Source: Verrucomicrobia bacterium 12-59-8 | Lineage (GTDB): Bacteria > Verrucomicrobiota > Verrucomicrobiae > Verrucomicrobiales > Verrucomicrobiaceae | Direction: 5' to 3' | NCBI GenBank assembly: GCA_002279765.1 | Contig: NCCR01000014.1 | Span: forward strand, 1-47,719 | DNA: 47,719 bases | Shown: one piece after another, positions 31,201-43,200 of the stretch | How the letters are laid out: the number at the start of each line of letters is the position of its first letter | How positions within the stretch are numbered: the stretch's first letter is position 1 | The notes under the pieces: generated by a model | The model's input: the letters and a program-made list of their open reading frames with translations, nothing else | Database searches by the model: none | Told to the model about the DNA's origin: nothing | Program-made: the position numbers and the translations under genes

Positions 31201-34200
31201 CACCTACAGCCTCAATCTCGACTTCCCGCTCGCCAGTTCCACTGCGGTGCTCATCGACAACGGCAGCGACAACGACAGCAACGGGGTGCAGACCAGCGGC
31301 TCGTTCGTCAGCAGCACAGATGCGGTGGTCGCTGGTGTGGGTGCCGCCGTGTTCAGCATGCCGTTCACACTTGCTACCGCCACAGAGCCCGGCACCTCCA
31401 ATCTCGGCAGTGATGAATACACCCTCGACTTTGGTCTGCGCCCCTGCCCCGCCATCGGCATCAGCCCCATCACCGTCCCTGCGGTCAGCTCGGGCGTGGC
31501 CTACAGCACGACGCTGAGTTCCTCCGGCGGTGTCGCGCCTTACACGTATGCGATCACCCAAGGCACGCTGCCCTCCGGGCTGAGCATCAGCAGCGCTGGC
31601 GTCATTTCCGGCACCACCTCCACCACGGGCACGAGCGCCATCACGGTGCGCGCTACCGATGCGCGCGGCTGCCAGGGCTTCACCACGATCCAGCTCAGCG
31701 TGACCAGCGCCATGAGCATCACGACCGCCTCGCTGCCCAACGGCACGGAAGGCACGGCCTACACATCCACCACGCTGGCGGCCACCGGAGCCAGCACCCC
31801 TTACCAAAACTGGCGCATCAACAGCGGTGCGCTGCCGACGGGTCTGGCAATCAGCAGCAGCACAGGCGTGCTCTCCGGCACGCCGACTGCGCCCGGCACC
31901 TATGTCTTCACCGTCGCTGTGGATGATGCCCTCGTCACCCCCGCCAATGTCACCGTGACCAATGGTTCCGTGGAAACGGATGCCTGGAGCGCCATCTCCT
32001 TCGCGCCGCGCAGCACCGTCACCGGCTGGACGCTCGGCAACAGCGCCCTCACCGGCACGGCCACTGCGGTGCAGCTCTACGGCATCAACAACAGCAACGC
32101 CAACAACGCGCAGCTTGGGGGCACCCCAGCGGGATCGCAGTATCTCGCCTCCCCGTTTGTGGAAAGCTGGGCCTCGCAGACGGTCAGCGGCTTCACCGTC
32201 GGCCGACCCTACACACTGCGGGTGCGCTATGCCATGCGTGGCACGTATGCCAATCCGACCACGGTGGAAGCACAGCCGCCGTTTTATGGAAATGCGCTGT
32301 GGATCGCCGGCTACAACACCTCCGCCGCCAGCTTGTTCGGCCCAGCGAGTGTGAACTTCCCCGCACCGAATACCGCGAACTACGACAACTGGGCCACGCT
32401 CGATCTACCTTTCGTGCCGCAGACTTCCAGCATGGTCTTCTCGTATGGCCTGGATGGCATGGCCATTGATGATGTGCAGTTCATTCCCACCGTGGCTGCC
32501 ACCAACACCGCCACCAGGCAGTACACCGTCGTGATTGCCGGCAACCGTGACTGGGGCGATCTGCCCGACACCGGCATCGGCACTGGTGCTGGCAATTACC
32601 AGACGACCAACAGCGACAGCGGCCCGTCTCACTATCGCAACAGCAATCTGCGCCTCGGTGCCACTCTTGACATCGAATCTGACGGTTTGCCCGATACCAC
32701 GGCAACAGGTGACGATCTCAATGGAACGGATGATGAAGACGCCATCGCCACGCTGCCCGTCTTCGCCCGCGGCCAGAGCTTCACCATCCCCGTCTCGGTG
32801 TTCAACAACACCGGCGGCAATGCAAATGTCTTTGCCTTCATTGACTGGAACAAAGATGGCGACTTCCTGGATCCATCTGAAGCGCTCAGCTCCGTGTCGG
32901 TCAGCAGCAGCGCATCGCAGCAGAGCGTGAACGTCACCGGCACCGTGCCAGGCAATGCGGTGCTCGCGCAGACCGGCCTGCGGGTGCGATTGAGCACGGC
33001 GGGGTCTCTGGGTGCCTTTGGGCTCGCGGCTAATGGTGAAGTCGAAGATTATCTGGCCACCCCCACCTGTCCCGCGATCGCCATGGGTCCGGCCTCGCTG
33101 GCCAACGGCATCCTCACCAACGCGTATTCACAAACCATCACGGCTACCGGCGGCACCGCGCCTTACACCTATTCCGTCAGTTCCGGCACGCTGCCCTCGG
33201 GCGTCACGCTGAACGCCTCCAGCGGTGTTCTCAGCGGCACGCCGAATGTCGCCGGAACCTTCAACTTCACCCTCAGAGCCACCGATGCCAACAGCTGCAC
33301 AGCCACCCAGACGTATGCGGTGGTGATGTCCTGCCCGACGCTCGCCATCACGCCGACCTCACTCACCACCGGCACGGTTGGTACCGCCTTCTCTCAGACA
33401 CTCACCGCCAGCGGTGGCGCATCGCCTTATGGTTCATGGACGGTCACCAGCGGCACGCTGCCTGCTGGTCTCACACTCAGCGCCGCAGGGGTGATCAGCG
33501 GCACCCCCACTGCCAACAATGGTTCCGGCACCTCCTTCACCGTGCGCGCCACAGATGCCAATGGCTGCCAGGGCTCACAGGCGGTCACTTTGAAAATCTG
33601 TCCGGTGATTGCGCTGAGTCCTGCGACGCTGACTGTAGCCACGATGGGCACCGCCTATTCACAAACCATCACGGCATCCGGAGGAGCAGCGGCATACACC
33701 TTCACTTTGAGCAGCGGCACTCTGCCAGCAGGATTGAGCCTGAGCAGTGCTGGCATCATCAGCGGCACTCCCACGAGCACCGCCTCAGCCACGTTCACCG
33801 TCCGGGTGGTCGATGCCAATGGCTGCGCCGCGACAAGCGCTTACACCCTTGCGCCAGCCTGTGCTGCCATCGCCATCTCACCCGCCTCACTCAATGCCGG
33901 AGTTCAAGGAGTTGCCTACACCGCCGCCTTGAACGCCACTCCTTCGGCCAGCTACACATGGGCGGTGGCCAGCGGAATATTGCCGGCAGGCCTGTCCCTG
34001 AACACCAGCACCGGTGCGCTCGCCGGTACTCCGTCGGCGGCAGGTTCCTACTCATTCACGGTCAAGGCAGGCAGTGGACCCGCCACGGTTCCCCAGCTCA
34101 CGTTCTCCACTTATAATCTCGATCTCAACCCCGGCGACACCTTCAACATTCGTGATTATGTGCTGCCGAAAGACGGCTCCAGCACTCCGATCGACTGGAG

Positions 34201-37200
34201 CCAAGTCAGCTTCACCTACACCGCTGCCGGTGCAAACTCCCCCACCCTCCCGGCGGATTGGAATCTCACCAGCTTCAATGCCGGCCTTCCCGTCACCACC
34301 ACTACTGCCGATGCATCAGCAGCAGGCAATTCGGGAACAGGCCGGTTCCGCATCTACATCGTCCGCAACGGACAGGCTGCCTATGATGACCACATGGAAA
34401 TGCGGGTGGATGCCAGCCGCACCAGCCTGGTGAACTCGGCCAAGGTCTCGCCCCCAATCCAGCTCGCATGCAGCGGCACACGCGCCTACACCATGCGCAT
34501 CTGTCCGGTGATCGCGCTTACCCCGGCCACTCTGACGAATGGCACCGTCAACACCGCGTATTCACAAACCCTCACTGCTACCGGCGGCACTTCGCCTTAC
34601 ACCTTCGCGGTGAGCACGGGCTCGCTGCCAGCAGGTTTGACGCTCAGCTCCGCCGGGCTGCTCTCCGGCACGCCGACCAGCACCACAGCCGCCAGCTTCA
34701 CCATCACCGCCACCGATGCCAACGGTTGCAGTGGGGCACTCGCATACACCGTCACTCCTGCGCCAGACTCAGATTTCGGTGACTACAGCCTGTTTGCCAA
34801 CGCCAGCAGCCGCATGAACTCCACGCTGCGCATCGGCAGCCTCACCGATGCGGAAGCCACAGCCACCACCAACACCGCCGCCTCGGGCGATGACATCACC
34901 GGCGTCGATGACGAAGACGGCGTGACACTGCCAGCCAGCATCGCCCAGGGAGGAGCAAGCTCGATCACGGTGAACGTCACCAACACCAGCGGTGCCTCGG
35001 CCTACCTCAATGCGTGGATCGACTTCAATCAAAATGGCTCGCTTGCAGATGCAGGTGAGCAGATCGCCGCCAATACCCTGATCGCCACCGGTACTTCAAA
35101 CACCAACCGCACCCTGTCGTTCACCGCACCGGCCAACGCGGTTCTTGGCAGTGCGGGCGTGCGGGTACGTCTCACTTCCACCTCCTCACCCGGACCGACC
35201 GGCACCAGTGGCAACGGCGAGGTGGAGGACAATGTCGCCACCATCGTCGCACCCACAACGGACTACGGCGACTTCTCGCTCTTCGCGGATGCCTACAGCA
35301 CGGGCGACTCCAGACTCAAGCTCGGCGCACTGCTCGATCTCGAAGGCAGCGCCACCAAGGACGCCAGCGCCCAAGGTGATGACACCACCGGCATTGATGA
35401 CGAGGACAGCGTGACTTTCCCGTCCATGACCGCCGGTCAGCCGCTGATACTGCCGGTCACCGTGACCAACCTGAGCGGTTCCACGGCGTATTTGAACGCC
35501 TGGATCGACTACAACAACAACGGTGTGCTGACGGATGCCGGCGAACAGATCGCCACCAATGTCAACGTCATCACCGGCACCAGCGGCGGCACGGTCAACC
35601 TCAATTTCACCGTGCCGGCCAACGCCGTCACCGCCGCCTCTCTCATCGGCGCTCGCTTCCGCCTCACCAACGTCGCCACCCCTGGCTCCACCGGCGGCGT
35701 CGGCATCGGTGAAGTCGAAGACCACGCCGTCGTCATCCTCGCCCCGCTCACGGACTTCGGCGATTTCAGCGGCGCGCCCAGCGTTTCCAACACCGCCAGC
35801 ACCAACCTGCGCCTCGGCGCGCTCGTGGACACCGAATATGCCGCCACGACCGATGCCACCGCCACGGGTGACGACCTGACCGGCGTGGATGATGAAGACG
35901 GTGTCACCCTGCCGTCGATGACCGCTGGTGCGCCGACCTCCATCCCTGTCGTCGCATCCAACAACACCGGCACCATCGCCTATCTGAACGCCTGGATCGA
36001 CTACAACAACAACGGCGTCTTCACCGATCCCGGTGAACAGATCGCCACGAACACTGCGGTGCCGAACGGAACCACGAACAGCACCTTCAATCTCAGCATC
36101 ACCGTGCCCGCCGCCGCAGTCACCGGCACCAACCTCGGTGTGCGCGCACGTATTTCCAAAGACATCTCGCCAGGTTCCACCGGTGCCGGCGGCGTCGGCG
36201 AAGTGGAAGATTATGTCGTCAACATCAACCAGCCAACCACCGACTTTGGTGACTATTCCCTCTTCGGCATCGTTACCAGCACGACGAACAACAGGCTGCG
36301 CCTTGGCTCGCTTCTGGACACGGAGTACGCCGCCACCACCAATGCCACCGCTACCGGTGACGACATTACCGGCCTTGACGACGAAGACGGCGTCACCTTC
36401 CCCTCCATGATTGCTGGCGCTGCGGTCACCATCCCGGTCGTGGTGACGAACACTTCCGGCTCCTCCGCGTATCTGAACGCCTGGATTGACTACAACGGCA
36501 ACGGCTCGCTGACGGATCCCGGTGAACAAATCGCCACCGATGTCGCTGTTACCACGGGCACCAACATCGGCACGCTGAACCTCAACATCACCGTCCCGGC
36601 CACCACCCTCACCGGGGTGAATCTCGGCGCTCGCGTGCTGCTCACCACCTCTTCATCGCCCGGCACCACCGGCAGCGTTGGCACGGGCGAAATCGAAGAC
36701 TATGTCGTCAACATCACCGCGCCGACGACGGACTTTGGCGACTTCAGCGGCTTTGCTGATGCCTCGCAAGGCGTAAGCCCCAGCCTGCGCATGGGTGCCC
36801 GTGTGGATGCCGAATACGCTTCCACCCGCGACTCCACCGCCACGGGTGACGACACCACCGGCATTGATGACGAAGACGGTGTGACGCTGCCGCCCATGAT
36901 CGCAGGCCAGACGCTGACGATCCCGGTGGTGGCCAGCAACTCCAGCGGAGCCATGGGTTATCTCAACGCATGGATCGACTTCAACAACAACGGTGTCCTG
37001 ACCGATTCCGGTGAGCAGATCGCCAACAACATCAACGTCGCCGATGGCAGCAGCGACAGCACGTTCAACATCAACTTCACCGTTCCCAGCAGTGCTGTGA
37101 CTGGCTCAAACCTTGGCGCACGCTTCCGCCTCTCCGCCCCGACTTCGCCCGGACCTACCGGTGCCAATGCCGCCATCGGCGAAGTCGAGGACTACGCCGT

Positions 37201-40200
37201 CAACATTGCTGCGCCCACCCTTGACTACAGTGACTTCTCCGGCTTTGGCACCGCCGCCAGCACGGCCAACAGCAAACTGCGCCTGGGAGCTCTGGTGGAT
37301 GCCGAACCCAATGAAACAACCAACGCCACAGCCACGGGTGACGACATCACAGGCACTGATGATGAAGATGGTGTGACGATTCCCACCCTCACCGCTGGCC
37401 TGGCGGGCAGCATTACCGCCAAGGTGACCAACAGCAGCGGCTCATCGGCCTACCTCAACGCCTGGATCGACTACAATAACAACGGGAACCTGACCGATTC
37501 CGGTGAACAGGTCGCCACGAATACCGTCATCGTCACCGGCACATCCAACGCCAACAAAAAAATCAACTTCACGGTGCCCCTCAATGCCACAGCAGGCACA
37601 CCCGTGGGAATCCGCGTCAGGCTGACCTCGGTCTCCAACCCCGGGTCCACCGGCACGGCAGGCACCGGCGAAGTGGAGGATTATGTCACCAGCATTGTCG
37701 GCCCCACCAGCGATTTCGGCGACTGGAGCGGCACTGCCGATGCTTCGAACACCATCGTCTCCACCCTTCGTCTGGGTGCGCTGACAGATGCGGAGTTCAG
37801 CTCCACGAACCACGCCACCGCCACCGGTGACGACATCACCAATCTGGCCGACGAAGACGGCGTGACCCTGCCTGCCATGACCGCCGGTGGATCGTACTCG
37901 ATTCCTGTCATCGTGACCAATACCAGCGGCACGACAGCCTACCTCAACGCCTGGATGGATTTCAACAACAACGGCTCCTTCGATGATGCGGGCGAGCAGT
38001 TCACCACCAACGTCAACATCGCGAGCGGATTGACCAATTCGACGCTTAATCAAAGCATCGCCGTACCCGCTGCCGCAGTCACCGGCACCAATCTCGGCAT
38101 GCGTTTCCGTCTCACTTCATCCAGCAGCCCGGGATCCACCGGCACGAGCGGTGGTAATGGAGAAGTCGAAGACTACGTCGCCAACATCGCCGCGCCGACC
38201 ACGGACTTTGGCGACTTCAGCAAATTCAGCAGTGCCTCCAGCACGATGAACAGCAACCTGCGCCTCGGAGCCTTGGAGGACACCGAATACGCCGCCACCA
38301 CGAACCTCGCTGCCACAGGTGACGACATTACTGGCAGCGCTGACGAAGACGGTGTGACCCTGCCTGTCATGACCGCAGGCGCTCCCGCCACCATTCCGGT
38401 GGTCGTGACCAACACCTTCGGCTCAACCGCCTACCTCAACGCCTGGATCGACTACAACAACAACGGCGTGCTGACCGACGCGGGAGAGCAGGTCGCCACC
38501 AATGTCACCATCGCCAACGGCACCAGCAACAGCACCCTGAATCTCAGCATCACCGTCCCGGCAAACGCGGTGACCGGTACCAATGTGGGTGTACGCTTCC
38601 GTCTGACCTCGGTTTCATCTCCCAGCTCCAGCGGTGCTGCCGGAACCGGTGAAGTGGAAGATTACGTCGTGTCCATCATCAGTCCGCCGCTGGACTACGG
38701 GGACTGGAGCGGCATTGCTGATGCGGCATCGACCGTCACCAACTCGCTGCGCCTCGGTGCGCTGGTAGATACTGAATATGTCTCCACCCGCAACGTCTCT
38801 GCCACGGGTGACGACATCACCGGTCTCGCTGACGAAGACGGTGTGACCCTGCCTGCCATGACCGCTGGCGCTCCGGCCACCATTCCGTTCCTCGTAACGA
38901 ACACCAGCGGCTCAACCGCCTACCTCAACGTCTGGATCGACTACAACAACAACGGCGTGCTTACGGATGCAGGCGAGCAGATCGCCACCAATGTCAACGT
39001 CGCCAACGGCAGCAGCAACAGCACGCTGAACCTCAACATCACCGTCCCGGCAGGTGCGGCAACTGGCTCCAACGTGGGTGTGCGCGTGCGTCTGACCGAT
39101 GTCACATCGCCCGGAGTCACGGGCATTGCTGGCAACGGCGAAGTCGAAGATTATGTGACCTCAATCGCAGTGCCGACGACTGATTTCGGTGACTGGAGCG
39201 GCGCGGCGGATGCTTCGAGCCTCGCCAGTTCCAATCTGCGCATGGGCGCGCTCGCAGACACGGAATATGTCTCCACCCTCAACGCCACCGCGACCGGGGA
39301 TGACATCACCGGCAGTGATGACGAAGACGGCGTGACCCTGCCCAGCCAGACGCCCGGCACCGCTGGCAGCGCCACGGTGGTGGTGACGAACAACACCGGC
39401 GCGGCGGGTTATCTCAATGCGTGGATCGACTTCAACAACAACGGCTCCTTCGCCGATTCCGGCGAGCAGATCGCTACGAACACAGTCATCGCCACCGGCA
39501 CCAACGGCGTGACTCAGACGGTGAACTTTGTGGTGCCAATCGGCGCTGTCCCCGGCCAGCGGGGCGCCCGTTTCCGTCTCACCAGCACTCAAAACCCGAC
39601 CTCCATCGGCGCCAGCGGCATGGGTGAGGTCGAAGACAACCTGGTGACCATCACCTGCCTGCCGATCTCGCTCACACCGACGACACTCAACACACCGACG
39701 GTGGGCACGGCCTTCTCACAGACCGTCACCGCATCGGGTGGGCTGGCACCTTACACTTACAGCATCGGCAGCGGCACATTGCCGGCAGGTCTCACCCTGA
39801 GCAGCTCGGGTGTCATCTCCGGTACTCCGACCAGCAGCGCCGCCGCCACCTTCAGCATCGTCGCCACAGATTCCTATGCTTGCACCGGTTCCCGTAGCTA
39901 CACCGTCACGCCGGTGTGCCCCACGATCACGGTCAATCCGAGCACGCTGCCCAGCGGCTCCGTCGGCACGACCTATTCACAATCACTCTCCGCCAGCGGC
40001 GGCACGGCGGCCTACACTTTTGCCGTGAGCAGCGGCACACTGCCTGCCGGGCTTTCGCTCAATGCCAGCACCGGTGTCATCTCCGGCAATCCGACGACCA
40101 GCAACGCCAGCGGTGTCAGCCTCACCTTCCGCGCCACTGATGCGAATGGCTGCACGGGCACACGCACCCTCAATCTGATCATTTGCCCCGTCATCACACT

Positions 40201-43200
40201 CACCCCTGCCACGCTCCCTACGCCGACCGTCGGCACCGCCTACTCGCAGCCTCTCGCCGGCTCCGGTGGCGCAGCGGCTTACAGCTTCGCGCTCGCCAGC
40301 GGCACACTGCCCACCTGGGCAACACTGAGCTCCTCAGGAGTGCTGAGTGGCACACCGACGAGCACCACCGCCGCCACCTTCACCGTGCGCGCCACGGACG
40401 CAAACGGCTGCAGCGGCACACTGAGCTACACGGTCGCCCCGGTTTGTCCGACCATCACCATCACTCCTGCAGCGCTGGCCCAGGGAACCGTGGGCACGGC
40501 TTACTCGCAAACCCTTGCGGCGACCGGCGGCACCGCGCCTTACAGCACCTGGACGATCACCTCCGGCTCACTGCCAGCCGGGCTCTCGCTCAATGCCAGC
40601 ACCGGCGTCGTCAGCGGCACACCGAGCGCCACCGCCAGCCCCGCCACCACCATCACCGTGCGCGTAAATGACACCTACGGCTGCCAGGGCTCACGCGCTA
40701 TCACCTTGCAGGTGTGCCCGGTCATCACGCTTGCACCCGCGACACTGACAAACCCGGTCATTGGCTCGGCGTATTCTCAGTCCATCACCGCCACCGGTGG
40801 TGCCTCGACATACAGCTTCGCGCTCGCCAGCGGATCCCTCCCCGCCTGGGCCACGCTGAGTACCGCCGGGGTGATCACCGGCACACCCACGAACGGCACG
40901 CCCGCCACATTCTCCGTGCGCGCCACGGATGCGAACGGCTGCACCGGCACTGCGAGCTACACACTCGCCCCCAACTGCCCGACGATCAGCATCGCGCCGA
41001 CCACACCTCCGCAGGGCACGGTGGGCAGCGCCTACTCGCAGCCCCTCACAGCCTCCGGCGGCACCGCACCTTACAATACCTGGACCGTCACCAGCGGCAC
41101 ACTGCCTGCCGGACTTTCGCTCAGTGCCAGCACCGGTGTCATCAGTGGCACGCCCACCACCGCCAACGGCCTGGGAGTGAATGTTTCCATCCGCGCGACC
41201 GATGCCAACGGCTGCCATGGCACGCAGGTGATCACGCTGCAAGTCTGCCCGGTCATCACGCTGACTCCCACCACGCCAGCGACACCGACCGTGAGCACCG
41301 CCTACTCGCAGACCTTCACCGCTTCTGGCGGCGCAGCGGCCTACACTTACTCCCTCGCCAGCGGCACGCTGCCCACCTGGGCCACGATGAGCACCTCTGG
41401 GGTGCTGAGCGGCATGCCGGACAGTCCAAGCAGCGCCACCTTCACGCTCAAAACCACGGACGCGAACGGCTGCAGCGGCACGCAGAGCTACACGATCACG
41501 CCGGTCTGCCCCGCACTTGCCATCTCGCCGACGACAGCAGCCACCGGCACGGTGGGCTCCGCGTACTCGCAGACACTCACCGGCAGCGGCGGCACGGCAC
41601 CCTATGCCTCATGGACAATCACCAGCGGCACGCTGCCTGCGGGTCTCACGCTCAATGCCAGCACCGGCATCATCTCCGGCACGCCGACGGCCTCCACCGG
41701 TGCCGCCACCAGCGTGACCGTGCGCACGACTGACGCACGCGGCTGCCAGGTCAGCGCGGCGATCTCGTTGAAGATCTGCCCAGTCGTCACCCTCAGTCCC
41801 ACCACTTTGGCCGCCAGCACCGCAGGCACCAGCTACTCGCAGACCATCACCGCTTCCGGTGGCGTGGCTCCGTATGTGTATGCAGTCTCCAGCGGCACTC
41901 TGCCGGTCGGTTTGACGCTCAATGTCAACACCGGTGTCCTCTCCGGCACTCCCACCAGCACGGCTTCAACCAGCTTCACACTTTCAGCCATGGATGCCAA
42001 TGGCTGCCCCGGCACGCGCAACTACGCGATGACCCCGGCCTGCCCGACCATCACCGTCAGCCCCGCCACACTGCCCAACGGCACCGTCAACAGCGCCTAC
42101 TCTCAAACCATCTCCTCCAGCGGTGGCGTGGGCACTGTCACCTTCTCGATCAGCAGCGGCAGCCTGCCTGCGGGCCTCAGTCTGAACACCACTTCGGGAG
42201 TCATCTCCGGCACACCCACCAGCACCGCAGCGGCCACCTTCACAGTGCGCGCCACGGATTCCAACAACTGCACCGGCAGCACCAGCTACACCGTCACGCC
42301 TGCGTGCCCGACCATCACCGTGGGACCTGCCACGCTCACCACCGGCGGTGTTGGCATCGCCTACACGCAGACGCTCAGCGCGGCGGGCGGCATCGCGCCG
42401 TATGCATCCTGGACGGTCACCAGCGGCACACTGCCCGCCGGGCTCACCCTCAATGCCAGCAGCGGCATCATCAGCGGCACACCCACCACCTCCAACGGCA
42501 CCGGCGTCAACGTCACGATCCGCACCACGGACGCCAACGGCTGCCAGGGCAGCTCGGTGCTCTCCATCAAGATCTGCCCCGTGATCACCCAGTCGCCGAC
42601 CACGCTGGCCACTCCCGTGATCGGCACCGCTTACACGCAGACGATCACCGGCGCGGGCGGTGTTTCGCCTTACAGCTTCACCCTCGCCAGTGGCACGCTG
42701 CCTGTCGGCATGACGCTGAGCAGCAGTGGCACGATCAGCGGCACCACCACGAGCGCGGCCTCCGCCACCTTCACCGTTCGCGCCACCGCTGCAGATGGCT
42801 GCTCCGGCACCACCAGCTACACGCTCACTCCTGTCTGCCCGACGCTGACTCTCTCTCCCGCCGCCACGCTGCCGGTTGCTTACCTCGGCGCTTCCTACAC
42901 CCAGGCGCTCACCGCCTCCGGTGGCACTGCTCCATACACCTTTGCGCTGCAGAGCGGCGATCTCCCAGGCGGCGTGCTGCTCTCGCCTTCGGGCACCCTC
43001 AATGGCACCCCTACTGCCAAGGGCACCTTCCCCATCACGGTGCGTGTCCTGGATGCCAACGCCTGTGCGCAGTCGTTCAATCTCACCCTGCTGGTGCGCA
43101 CGCTCTCCATCGGCAACCTCGTCTTTGAAGACTCCAACAACAACGGCCTCAAAGACAGCGGCGAACCCGGCGTGGCCGGCGCGCTCGTCCAGCTCTTTGC

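Noticed and set aside
34769..43096. Regular tandem repeats suggesting a CRISPR array
   Set aside because: The period is about 489 or 265 bases, repeats are divergent and translate in one frame as protein modules; there are no short identical repeats with unique spacers and no cas genes.
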